NCBI RefSeq assembly: GCF_030815985.1
Contig: NZ_JAUSXM010000001.1
Location: 5,146,001-5,210,000, forward strand
Reading direction: 5' to 3'
From: Paenibacillus sp. W2I17
Lineage (GTDB): Bacteria > Bacillota > Bacilli > Paenibacillales > Paenibacillaceae
Length of the DNA: 64,000 bases
A program made the position numbers and the translations under genes. Each line of letters opens with the position of its first letter. The stretch's first letter is position 1. The notes under the pieces were generated by a model, which was not told the origin of the DNA, did no database searches, and saw only the letters and a list, made by a program, of their open reading frames with translations. Shown here piece after piece: positions 18,473-26,764 of the stretch.

Positions 18473-19753
18473 ATGAAAGTATGGAAAAGCGTAGCAAGTG
18501 CGGTACTGGTCAGTGTTCTGCTCGCAGGTTGCGGTTCCAATGCAGGAACGGACAATGGGCAGGAGGAATCGGCATCAGGCAGCACGGTATCACTCAAAGT
18601 ATTCGTTGCACAACCTCGGCTGAAAGAACATTACGATAAATATATAGAACAGTTCAAAGCCAAGGAGAAAGCAGAGAAAAACATTGAAGTGAACGTGCAA
18701 CTGGAGATGCCGCCAGCGGACAATGCCCCTCAGATTCTGAAGACTCGTCTCGCCTCCAATGATGCACCGGATGTGTTCGCCCTGCATGCAGTCAATGAGA
18801 TTCCACCATTCAGCAAAGCTGGTTATCTGGAAGACCTGTCGGGCCAACCTTTTGTCGATAAGCTGCTGGATTCGGTTAAACCTTCCATAACGGATGCGGA
18901 GGGCAAAATCGTAGCTATTCCATTGGAAACAGTATCATGGGGCTATCTGTACAATAAAGATATTTTCAAAGAGCAAGGGCTGGAAGTGCCAACGACGTTA
19001 ACAGAAATGAAAGCGGTCGTGGAGAAACTCAAAGCAGCCAACATTACACCGTTTGAACTATCCTACAAAGAAGCCTGGATTCCGCAATTATTCCTGCCAC
19101 TTACCGTGGGTGCATTAACTCAGTCTGAGCACAAAGACTTCGTGGAGAAGATGAATCAGGATCAGGGCTCCTTCTCCGATATGAAAGCATTGTTTGATAT
19201 CTTCGATCTGGTTAATGCCAATGGAACGGACAAAGCGCTGGAAGTGGGCGGAGACGATGGTTCAGCAGCCTTCGCATCAGGAAGCGCCGCGATGTGGATT
19301 CAGGGACCATGGTTTGCCGAAACCATTCTAAAGTCCAACCCGGACTTGAACTTTGGTGTAGCACCAATGCCGATCAATGACAATCCGGATGATACCAAAA
19401 TCAATCTGAGCACCTCCACTTCACTGGCAGTATCGTCATCTAGCAAAAACAAAGAAGTGGCACTCGATTTCGTGAACTACATTCTCGATGACAAGGATTC
19501 AAGTGCATTCTTCGAAGCACTCAAGTTCAATCCGATTGCCAAGATCCATGACTTCAAGAGCTTCCCATGGGTAGACGATGCCCAGAAATATGTGAGTGAA
19601 GGTAAAGCTTATGAGGACCCATCCCTCCCTCAAGCGGTGAAAGACGAGTCAGGCAAAGCGTTGCAAGGCTACTACTCTGGGCAATTAAATCAACAGCAGG
19701 TTATCGATGCGCTTGACAAGGCGTGGAAATCCTACAACAAAGTCAACAAGTAA
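18473..19753 (+). CDS. Sugar ABC transporter substrate-binding lipoprotein
   Basis: 426 residues with a lipoprotein signal (MKVWKSVASAVLVSVLLAGC, Cys at 20) and an extracellular solute-binding family 1 fold: FVAQPRLKEHYDKYIEQFK near the start, ASNDAPDVFALHAVNEI, SAAMWIQGPWF in the hinge half. It captures an oligosaccharide outside the membrane for the two permeases downstream. GGAGGTC ribosome binding site. Being next to a YesM/YesN pair and a GH42 enzyme suggests a galactoside or arabinogalactan fragment, which is inference. A stable hairpin separates it from the permease genes, fitting higher expression of the binding protein. Confidence 0.93.
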   Translation: MKVWKSVASAVLVSVLLAGCGSNAGTDNGQEESASGSTVSLKVFVAQPRLKEHYDKYIEQFKAKEKAEKNIEVNVQLEMPPADNAPQILKTRLASNDAPDVFALHAVNEIPPFSKAGYLEDLSGQPFVDKLLDSVKPSITDAEGKIVAIPLETVSWGYLYNKDIFKEQGLEVPTTLTEMKAVVEKLKAANITPFELSYKEAWIPQLFLPLTVGALTQSEHKDFVEKMNQDQGSFSDMKALFDIFDLVNANGTDKALEVGGDDGSAAFASGSAAMWIQGPWFAETILKSNPDLNFGVAPMPINDNPDDTKINLSTSTSLAVSSSSKNKEVALDFVNYILDDKDSSAFFEALKFNPIAKIHDFKSFPWVDDAQKYVSEGKAYEDPSLPQAVKDESGKALQGYYSGQLNQQQVIDALDKAWKSYNKVNK

Positions 19754-19771
19754 GGAGCTGTGAGGAATGGA

Positions 19772-19831
19772 GTATCCGCTTTTGTTGGCAATCTCAACGG
19801 TTTGAGAGTTTTGTCAACAAATGAGCGGTAC
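19772..19831 (+). other. Intercistronic stem-loop between binding protein and permease genes
   Basis: Nested pairs GTA-CCGCT/AGCGG-TAC, TTTGTTG/CAACAAA and TCTCAA/TTGAGA make a ~60-base hairpin without a T run. Such structures protect the upstream mRNA and set binding-protein to permease ratios in maltose-type operons. Confidence 0.65.
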
Positions 19832-19931
19832 TTTATTTCGTCACAGTCTCCAAGCAGATGATACGGCAGGCAGAACGTTCTTCGTTCCCTCGTTTACAAT
19901 CATCCGCTTCGAGTGAAAAGGGGGAGAACCA

Positions 19932-20816
19932 ATGGCTACGAATGTGTTCAAGAAGTATCTGTCACTGCTCGCGTTCACTGCGCCTGCCTTTGTCATCTAT
20001 GCGATTTTCCTGCTGTATCCCACGTTTAGTGGCATGTTCTATAGTCTGACGGATTGGAACGGACTCAATCAGGATTACAGCTTTATCGGTCTGGGCAACT
20101 TCATGGAATTGTTCAAAGAAGATCCCGACTTTCTGAATTCCCTGTGGTTCACGATGAAATATGTAATATTTATGCTGATTCTGCAAAATGGAATTGCCTT
20201 GCTGCTCGCTGTGTTGATTGAATCACGGACGCGCAGCAAGGGGCTCTTCCGGACCCTGTTCTTCATGCCTAACATGATCAGTACAATCATCAGTGCTTTC
20301 ATGTGGACCTTCATCTTCTCTCAGGTGCTGCCTCAGCTCGCAGAGAAACTGGCTTTTTCGTTCCTCGACCAGCAATGGTTGGGTGATCCGAAGTTTTCAT
20401 TTTACTCTATCCTGATCGTATCGCTCTGGAACGGTGTAGGGTATATGATGATCATCTATCTGGCTGCTCTCCAGGGTGTGCCGAAAAGTCTCAAAGAAGC
20501 GGCTGTTATTGATGGGGCCAACGCATTCCAGGTGCTGCGCAATGTGGTGTTGCCGATGATTACTCATGCCGTGACCATCTGTTTCTTCCTGACATTGAAC
20601 GGAGCATTCAAAGTGTTTGAAGTGGTGTATGGACTGACTGGTGGTGGACCGGGCCGGGCCACGCAGGTGATCACGATGAACATTTATGAAGAAGCGTTCT
20701 CCAATAACTTCAGATACGGCTATGCGAGTGCCAAATCGGTTGTGCTGTTCATCATCGTACTCATCTTTACACTCATCCAGATCACCGTCATGAAGAAGAA
20801 AGAGGTGGAAGCATGA
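19932..20816 (+). CDS. Sugar ABC transporter permease, MalF-like
   Basis: 294 residues, six membrane helices, and the cytoplasmic EAA loop LKEAAVIDGANAFQVLRNVVLP (~185-206) that docks the ATPase. AAAAGGGGGAGAA precedes ATG. It pairs with the next gene, which overlaps it by four bases. No ATPase gene is present; carbohydrate importers of this type in Bacilli normally borrow a shared MsmX-like ATPase. Confidence 0.95.
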   Translation: MATNVFKKYLSLLAFTAPAFVIYAIFLLYPTFSGMFYSLTDWNGLNQDYSFIGLGNFMELFKEDPDFLNSLWFTMKYVIFMLILQNGIALLLAVLIESRTRSKGLFRTLFFMPNMISTIISAFMWTFIFSQVLPQLAEKLAFSFLDQQWLGDPKFSFYSILIVSLWNGVGYMMIIYLAALQGVPKSLKEAAVIDGANAFQVLRNVVLPMITHAVTICFFLTLNGAFKVFEVVYGLTGGGPGRATQVITMNIYEEAFSNNFRYGYASAKSVVLFIIVLIFTLIQITVMKKKEVEA

Positions 20817-21640
20817 GGATGCAACGACTGAACAGTTATCTGATTCGACTGCTGCTGATTCTGGGCTCTCTCGTCGCTATGCTGCCGATCTACATGGCGG
20901 TGGTGAACTCTTTCAAAACGCAAGGTGAGATGTTCCAATCTTTTATCGCGCTGCCGACAACGCTTCACTGGGAGAATTATTCGGACGCGTTTAACAAAAT
21001 CAATCTGTTGGGCAGTTCGATGAACTCGACGATTGTATCCTTTCTGGGGATCGGGGGAATCGTCTTCTGTGCCTCACTTGCGGGATACAAGCTGTCACGT
21101 ACCTCCGGCCGGTTGAGCAACCTGATCTTCTTCCTGTTTGTTGCTTCCATGCTGGTACCGTTCCACTCGATCATGATTCCGCTGACACGGGTAGCCAAAG
21201 GCATGGGTGTACAGGGAAGTACGTACGGATTGGCCCTAATCTATATTGGGCTTGGTGTGAACATGGCGATCTTCCTCTATCACGGGTTTGTGAAGTCTAT
21301 TCCGCGTGAATTGGAGGAATCGGCTCAGATGGACGGATGTAATGAGTTCCAGACGTTCTTCCAGATTATTTTCCCGCTCTTACTTCCCATCACAGTCACC
21401 ATCGCGATTCTGGACTTCCTGTGGATCTGGAATGACTTTTTGTTGCCACTACTCATGCTGACCGATGTGAATCGTTATACGCTGATTCTGTCCACGAACA
21501 TGCTGTTTGGTGAATATAACAAGGAATGGCCGTTGATTCTGTCCTCCCTGGTACTGACTGCGATCCCGGTTATTCTGATCTATGCGTTCTTCCAGAAGTT
21601 CATCATGGAGGGCATTGCTGAGGGTGCTGTAAAGGGGTAA
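20813..21640 (+). CDS. Sugar ABC transporter permease, MalG-like
   Basis: 275 residues, six predicted membrane helices, EAA loop ELEESAQMDGCNEFQTFFQIIFP (~165-188) and the MalG-type C-terminus (FMEGIAEGAVKG). ATGA overlap with the preceding permease gene shows translational coupling. It completes the importer with the lipoprotein at 18473; its energy must come from an ATPase encoded elsewhere. A strong terminator ends the operon 80 bases later. Confidence 0.95.
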   Translation: MRMQRLNSYLIRLLLILGSLVAMLPIYMAVVNSFKTQGEMFQSFIALPTTLHWENYSDAFNKINLLGSSMNSTIVSFLGIGGIVFCASLAGYKLSRTSGRLSNLIFFLFVASMLVPFHSIMIPLTRVAKGMGVQGSTYGLALIYIGLGVNMAIFLYHGFVKSIPRELEESAQMDGCNEFQTFFQIIFPLLLPITVTIAILDFLWIWNDFLLPLLMLTDVNRYTLILSTNMLFGEYNKEWPLILSSLVLTAIPVILIYAFFQKFIMEGIAEGAVKG

Positions 21641-21720
21641 AAGATTCGAGGGAATCCCGTAACTTCACTGGTAGCTACGCGCCTTTGGTATTCGAACACA
21701 CTTACGAAACTTACGCAAAT

Positions 21721-21767
21721 AGCCTTGATCTGAAGGACATGGTCCTTCCAGGTCAAGGCTGTTTTTT
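21721..21767 (+). terminator. Rho-independent terminator of the sugar importer operon
   Basis: AGCCTTGA/TCAAGGCT outer stem and GAAGGAC/GTCCTTC inner stem with a two-base internal mismatch, then TTTTTT (21762-21767). Confidence 0.92.
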
Positions 21768-21800
21768 GGTTGTGAAATCAGGAAACAACATTCGTCGAAG

Positions 21801-23294
21801 TCAGGAGCCAGAATCCATATGCCTGTGGACAGCCTCTGCGAGGCATTGTAGTCCACGCTCCATCTCATCAGGGGAAGCATAGGCGTAAGACAGCCGAATG
21901 TGACTCGCATCCAGCCTGTCATACAGATAGCCCGGGTGGATTAGTACATCCTGCTCCAGACAGGTATGGAACAATTGGCGGATAGAAAGAGGTTCAACCG
22001 TGAATTGCAGCCAGATGTAAAACCCACCAGCAGGTATCTTCCACTCCGCAATCCCATGAAAGTGACGTTGAAGCAGCTCCAGCATGATATCTCTGCGTCT
22101 TCGTAGTTCAGGGCGAAGGCGTTCCATATGTCCAGCGTGATGTCCTTCGGCGAACCACAGGGCAGCAGCTTCTTGGGCGAGTGAACTGGTACCATAATCG
22201 GTCTGCATCTTGATATCTGCGAGACGGCGAATGACCGGCTCTGGCCCAACCAGCCATCCGAGGCGCAGACCGGGACTGACTGCCTTTGACAGGGTGCCCA
22301 TATGCAGCACCCGTCCTTCCTGGTCGCGCGCCTTTAGTGATGGCGGCGGAGGTGTATCCAACCACAGATCACTGTAGGCGGCATCCTCCAGTATGGAGAT
22401 GCCTAGTGTTCGAGCGGTGGTCATCAGTTCTTCCCGGCGGTGATCACTCATCACAGAGCCGGTGGGATTGTGAAAGCTCGGGATCGTGTAGAGAAGCGAG
22501 ATGTGATCTTGATCTTTTACATGCTGCGCCGCGTCCTCCAGACGAGCAATGTGCAATCCTTCGTCATCCATCGGGATACCACTCATTTTCAACCCTGCCG
22601 ACTGAAAGGCGTGAATGGAATAGAGATACGACGGTTTTTCCAGCAGAACTGCTGATCCGCGAGGGAGCAGTCCGACCGAAATCAAATGCAGTGCCTGAAG
22701 AGAGCCGGATACGATCAGTATGGAATCTGGAGAGGCTTGAATGCCAGTCGTCTGCAAATGGACGGATAAAGCCTCACGAAGCTCCAGGCTTCCTTGAGGT
22801 TCCAGGTAGTTGAGTGTACGAGAACGATGGGACAGGGCATACAGAATGTCGTTAAAAGCATCCTGAGGCATTAGCTCCGGGGCAAGCTCCCCTGTACCAA
22901 GACGTATGATGCCAGGCCGGAATTCAGCCTGATTAATCTGCTGGATCTCGGGCAGGTTGGGATAATACCAACCCTCCTCGATGGCTTCGTTCCAATTGGG
23001 CATCGCTCCGTGAGCCATACCATGCCAACCGGAGCCGGAAATATAAGTTCCTCCGCCATGTCTGCCTTCAATCAGACCAGCCGAGGCCAGATTATCCAGG
23101 GCAGTGACCAATGTACTGCGGTTCACCCCCATGGACTCAGCCCACATTCGTTGTGAGGGGAGACGATATCCTGCTGACCATTCGCCTGTTGTGATTTTCT
23201 GCCGGACATAGGCTTCAATCTGGCGATACAAAGGCAAGTCGAGAGAAGGGTTCGGCTTCCACCCTAAGTTTAGCCGAGAATCAGAACGTTCCAT
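21801..23294 (-). CDS. MocR-family regulator (GntR helix-turn-helix plus aminotransferase fold)
   Basis: 497 residues: a winged helix at ~12-75 (LYRQIEAYVRQKITTGEW, RLPSQRMWAESMGVNRSTL) and a class I aminotransferase-like domain with the PLP lysine in TLSKAVSPGLRLGW. MocR proteins bind PLP as a sensor rather than catalysing transamination. ATG 23294 is preferred because GGAGGTGA precedes it; the GTG at 23309 lies inside that site. It is divergent from a LysE-type exporter gene, a common MocR arrangement, so it probably controls export of an amino acid or amine. Repeat copy C sits between them. Confidence 0.9.
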   Translation of the reverse strand: MERSDSRLNLGWKPNPSLDLPLYRQIEAYVRQKITTGEWSAGYRLPSQRMWAESMGVNRSTLVTALDNLASAGLIEGRHGGGTYISGSGWHGMAHGAMPNWNEAIEEGWYYPNLPEIQQINQAEFRPGIIRLGTGELAPELMPQDAFNDILYALSHRSRTLNYLEPQGSLELREALSVHLQTTGIQASPDSILIVSGSLQALHLISVGLLPRGSAVLLEKPSYLYSIHAFQSAGLKMSGIPMDDEGLHIARLEDAAQHVKDQDHISLLYTIPSFHNPTGSVMSDHRREELMTTARTLGISILEDAAYSDLWLDTPPPPSLKARDQEGRVLHMGTLSKAVSPGLRLGWLVGPEPVIRRLADIKMQTDYGTSSLAQEAAALWFAEGHHAGHMERLRPELRRRRDIMLELLQRHFHGIAEWKIPAGGFYIWLQFTVEPLSIRQLFHTCLEQDVLIHPGYLYDRLDASHIRLSYAYASPDEMERGLQCLAEAVHRHMDSGS

Positions 23295-23606
23295 GACAGG
23301 CAGAATCACCTCCGTTTGAATTTACACTTGGTACTTCGATGGCAGAACAACCTTCCGATCGCTGTTATCCCCAGATTTTTAAATTTGTTTTTATAAAGGT
23401 GAAAATCTGGGGATAAAGGCGAACGCTTCGCTTCTTCAGGTTATTTCTGCCCTCTCCGTTTACGTGTAATTTTTTATATAGATAACTTCTGAAATGACAC
23501 TTTGTAACAAACACTATATCATTTGGTTGGGTCTGATGCCATCCAAGTGGTTGGTTACGTCAGTTATCATCTGCCCTAATATGGAGGACAGAGATAAGGG
23601 GGAAGA
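23295..23606. other. 312-bp divergent intergenic region
   Basis: Shared promoter region of the mocR-like and lysE-like genes. Almost half of it is repeat copy C (23322-23469). The remaining ~140 bases before the exporter gene hold A/T-rich sequence with no confident promoter. Confidence 0.55.
23322..23469 (-). repeat. Intergenic repeat, copy C (full length, 148 bp, inverted relative to A and B)
   Basis: Bounded by TTACAC (23322-23327) and GTGTAA (23464-23469). Contains a perfect 15-bp inverted repeat, TTATCCCCAGATTTT (23365-23379) and AAAATCTGGGGATAA (23402-23416). Its reverse complement aligns with copy B almost throughout. Confidence 0.88.
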
Positions 23607-24218
23607 ATGATGGAGGTTGTTATTCACGCAGTGATTCTGGCGTTTGGCCTGATCTTGCCACTGGGTGTGCAGAATGTATTTATTTTTAACCAGGGCATGA
23701 GCCAGAGGCGTTATATACATGCACTGCCTGCTGTTATAACGGCAGGGGTCAGTGATACGTTGTTGATCGGAGCAGCCGTTGGAGGGGTGTCACTCATTTT
23801 GCTGCAATGGCCAGTTCTGGCGAATGTGTTGTATGCAGTAGGAAGCCTGTTTCTGCTATATATGGCATGGAGTATTTGGAGGTCGTCCGAATCTGTGCAA
23901 GGTTCGCAGACGGTAATGTCAGCAGGACGACAAATTGCGTTCGCCGCATCGGTATCTTTACTCAATCCCCATGCGCTGCTGGACACGGTTGCCGTGATTG
24001 GCACCAGTTCACTTCAGTATGAAGGGGTGGAGCGCATGTATTTTGCCCTGACAGCCGCGGCTGTATCTTGGATATGGTTCATGGGACTTGCAGGCGCAGG
24101 CAGGGTGATTGGCAGAACGGATCGTACTGGACGCATCAGTCTGGTGTTCAATCGATTGTCTGCTCTAGTCATGGTCGGTCTGGCATGTATGATGCTGTGG
24201 AAGCTCATTTATTCATAG
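23607..24218 (+). CDS. LysE/ArgO-family amino-acid exporter
   Basis: 203 residues, six predicted helices, with the LysE signature near the N-terminus (FGLILPLGVQNVFIFNQGM) and the central ASVSLLNPHALLDTVAVIG. The family exports basic amino acids such as lysine and arginine through the cytoplasmic membrane. AAGGGGGAAGA upstream of ATG-ATG. Its divergent MocR neighbour is the likely PLP-sensing regulator. The substrate is inferred from family only. Confidence 0.9.
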   Translation: MMEVVIHAVILAFGLILPLGVQNVFIFNQGMSQRRYIHALPAVITAGVSDTLLIGAAVGGVSLILLQWPVLANVLYAVGSLFLLYMAWSIWRSSESVQGSQTVMSAGRQIAFAASVSLLNPHALLDTVAVIGTSSLQYEGVERMYFALTAAAVSWIWFMGLAGAGRVIGRTDRTGRISLVFNRLSALVMVGLACMMLWKLIYS

Positions 24219-24254
24219 AAGGACCGTGATGTGGCTGGCACAACTTGTTAAAAT

Positions 24255-24291
24255 AAAAAAACTCCCCGTGACGTTAATCGCACGGAGAGTT
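24255..24291 (-). terminator. Rho-independent terminator of the soluble chemoreceptor gene
   Basis: AACTCCCCGTG (24260-24270) with CACGGAGAGTT (24281-24291) and seven A at 24255-24261. The single non-Watson-Crick pair is a G-U wobble only in the minus-strand RNA, so it serves the gene at 24432. Confidence 0.88.
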
Positions 24292-24431
24292 CAATGTGGA
24301 TGCTGAATTTGGTAATCAGCATAGCCTGTTGAATTAGTTATTGAGTAGGAATATGTAGTGCTCGATAATGCATCGATGTTGTGTCTCCCATATATGGCGG
24401 GTCATTTGAGTTATGGAGATCATAATCGGAT

Positions 24432-25268
24432 CTATTCCGCCTTCAGCAGCATGGATTCAATAAACACTTTCAGATCACGGCTTACACTGTTCAACTGATC
24501 AATGACCTCGCTGAACTCGGTTACCAGCACCGCTTGTTGGTTGCTAGACTGTGAGATGGATGTGATCTCCTGCTCCATCTGCTGAATGGAATGCTGAACA
24601 TCCTTCAAGGAACGTTCGATATTCACCGTAGCTTCTTTGGTGCCTGTAGAAAGTTTACGCACTTCAGATGCAACGACGCTGAATCCGGCGCCTGCTTCAC
24701 CTGCTCGGGCCGCTTCGATGGCTGCATTCAGGCCTAGCAGATTGGTCTGTTCTGAGATTTCACGGATGAATGCGGCGACCTTGTTGACTTCGCCTGAGTT
24801 CTGCACAGCCATGCGGGTATTATCCAAAATCTGCGTGGAAGATGCCGTCAATTGCTCGGATTGGGCGGCTACCGTCTGCACCATATCTGTTAATTTTCCG
24901 CTGATACCGCCGATCAATTCAGTGAAGTACTCCAGTTTTTCCTCGTTCTGAAGAGAGAAACCAATGGCAAGTGTGCCCACGATATTTCCTTGTTCATCCC
25001 GAAGTGGGGTGGCCGCCGAGTTGATTGATGTGCCATAGAATTTTGCATCAATACGGTTCGCTGAAGTTTCTCCATGTATAAGTGCCCGGCGGAGTGTAGG
25101 GTCATCGAGGGAAACGGGGTCTCCTGCCTTGATGCCCAGATCGAGTTCGTTGCTGGGAACATAATACCAGAACTTCTCCGTATCGGTTACCGCAATCATG
25201 ATATCGTGTTCTTTCAGCATAATTTTAAAATATGGACTTGCTGCAACGAGTGCTTCAACGATGTTCAA
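24432..25268 (-). CDS. Soluble methyl-accepting chemotaxis protein, YfmS-like
   Basis: 278 residues without a membrane segment. The N-terminal ~130 residues form a small sensor with a PAS-like end ([24 protein letters not shown]), followed by a short signalling hairpin with the conserved tip [31 protein letters not shown]. Size and layout match B. subtilis YfmS, a cytoplasmic chemoreceptor. It would feed CheA through CheW inside the cell. Start TTG at 25268 with AGGAG ten bases upstream. The ligand is unknown. Confidence 0.9.
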   Translation of the reverse strand: MNIVEALVAASPYFKIMLKEHDIMIAVTDTEKFWYYVPSNELDLGIKAGDPVSLDDPTLRRALIHGETSANRIDAKFYGTSINSAATPLRDEQGNIVGTLAIGFSLQNEEKLEYFTELIGGISGKLTDMVQTVAAQSEQLTASSTQILDNTRMAVQNSGEVNKVAAFIREISEQTNLLGLNAAIEAARAGEAGAGFSVVASEVRKLSTGTKEATVNIERSLKDVQHSIQQMEQEITSISQSSNQQAVLVTEFSEVIDQLNSVSRDLKVFIESMLLKAE

Positions 25269-25643
25269 TAAGGTTCAGCTCCTATAATGTATATGTATCA
25301 TCTAGATGTATTGTATACATCGTCAGAATGAGATTAATCTTGAAGACCTGATAAGGGCATAACGTATATTAATTAAATTTTCAACAAATGAAACAGGAGA
25401 ATTGATGATTTTCAGGAATTTATGAAAACATAACGAAAAAGCAGACAAGAACATCATGTTCTTGTCTGCTTTGGCTATCCACCTATGCCTTATGACATGC
25501 TCCACTTCACGTTATGAATGCTGATTCACGTAAGGGTTCACCACACCAGTGTTACCCCATCTGTTGTGTGAAGAGGTCATCCTGACGGTACAAATAAGTA
25601 CCCGTACGAAGGAATACGCGGTTGTGTTATATGCGTACTGTTG
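25269..25643. other. 375-bp interval between the soluble chemoreceptor gene and moaA
   Basis: Contains the moaA terminator (25436-25472) and the chemoreceptor leader. A 43-codon in-frame run follows the moaA TAG stop but has no ribosome binding site; no gene is called. Confidence 0.6.
25436..25472 (-). terminator. Rho-independent terminator downstream of moaA
   Basis: Perfect 16-bp stem AAAGCAGACAAGAACA (25438-25453) and its complement (25457-25472) with a three-base loop and five T on the minus strand; usable in either direction. Confidence 0.9.
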
Positions 25644-26645
25644 CTATCCGCCAATCTGGGACATGCGGCGTACCGTCGGCGTATGAGATTGCATTTTTTG
25701 TTCCAAAGCCAGAGCCATCTCATGATTCTTCGGTTTCGTACCCAGCGCTTTGAGGAAAAGCGCCGCCATGGCATTCGGATCATCCACAAAGCGGCGAACA
25801 TTATACTCATCTGACCAGTAGAGGCAGGCTTTGATATGTCCGTCAGCGGTTAGCCGAAGTCGGTTGCAATTGTCACAGAAATGATCACTCACGGGATGAA
25901 TCAATCCAAATGTGCCTTCGGAGCCCGCAATTTTCATATTACGTGATGGGCCATTGCCCGCAGGGCCTGTTGTATTTTCTACCGTCCAGCCTGCTTCAGC
26001 ACATACATCTGTCACGGCTTCCAGCGGCAAATAGGATTTGCGCCATGAATCCGAGGCCTGTCCAATCGGCATATATTCAATAAAACGCACATGAAGAGGT
26101 TGATCAATCGTCATTGCAATAAAATCCTTGATCTCATCATCGTTAATACCCTTCATCAGCACAACATTCAGCTTGATCGGAGCAAGGCCAGCGGCAGTTG
26201 CAGCTTCAATGCCTTTCAGCACCTTATTCACGTCTCCGCCGCGGGTAATCATGGAGAAGCGATCAGCACGCAGGGAATCCAGACTGATGTTAATCCGGTT
26301 CAACCCAGCATCTTTTAACGCCTGAGCTTGTTTGTCCAGCAGAAGAGCGTTGGTAGTCAGGGCAATATCGTCAATCCCGTCAATTGCCGAGATCATGCTG
26401 ACGAGCTTGTGCAGATCCTTGCGTACCAACGGTTCGCCCCCGGTGAGTCGGACTTTGCGCATGCCCATCGGGGCAAGTACCTTCAGCACCTGTGCTATTT
26501 CTTCGTAGCTCATAATCTCATCATGTGGAGCAAACTCCATGCCCTCTGCAGGCATGCAGTACACACAGCGTAAATTACAGCGGTCCGTAACAGAAATACG
26601 GATGTAGTCATGTATCCGGCCAAATGAATCCTGAAGCAGTTCCAT
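25644..26645 (-). CDS. moaA: GTP 3',8-cyclase
   Basis: Radical-SAM enzyme for the first step of molybdenum cofactor synthesis. 333 residues with the N-terminal cluster motif CNLRCVYC, the [11 protein letters not shown] segment, the C-terminal cluster motif CDNCNRLR plus a third Cys in ACLYW, and the functionally important C-terminal Gly-Gly. ATG 26645 is supported by AAAGGGTGG; the GTG at 26654 overlaps that site. Works with mobA at 11296. It stands alone here, not with other moa genes. Confidence 0.96.
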   Translation of the reverse strand: MELLQDSFGRIHDYIRISVTDRCNLRCVYCMPAEGMEFAPHDEIMSYEEIAQVLKVLAPMGMRKVRLTGGEPLVRKDLHKLVSMISAIDGIDDIALTTNALLLDKQAQALKDAGLNRINISLDSLRADRFSMITRGGDVNKVLKGIEAATAAGLAPIKLNVVLMKGINDDEIKDFIAMTIDQPLHVRFIEYMPIGQASDSWRKSYLPLEAVTDVCAEAGWTVENTTGPAGNGPSRNMKIAGSEGTFGLIHPVSDHFCDNCNRLRLTADGHIKACLYWSDEYNVRRFVDDPNAMAALFLKALGTKPKNHEMALALEQKMQSHTPTVRRMSQIGG

Positions 26646-26764
26646 GCAGACCACCCTTTCATCGGTTCAGATTGGAAATCTTCTATTATAAATGATACGA
26701 CAATTTCAAAAGGAACAGTTGCATCAAATTTTAGCTATTTCTCCAATCCGCGTCAACGATGACG

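Noticed and set aside
25512..25643. In-frame 43-codon extension after the moaA stop codon, with an internal ATG at 25580
   Set aside because: MoaA ends in its functional Gly-Gly exactly at the TAG, and the extension has no usable ribosome binding site or recognisable sequence.
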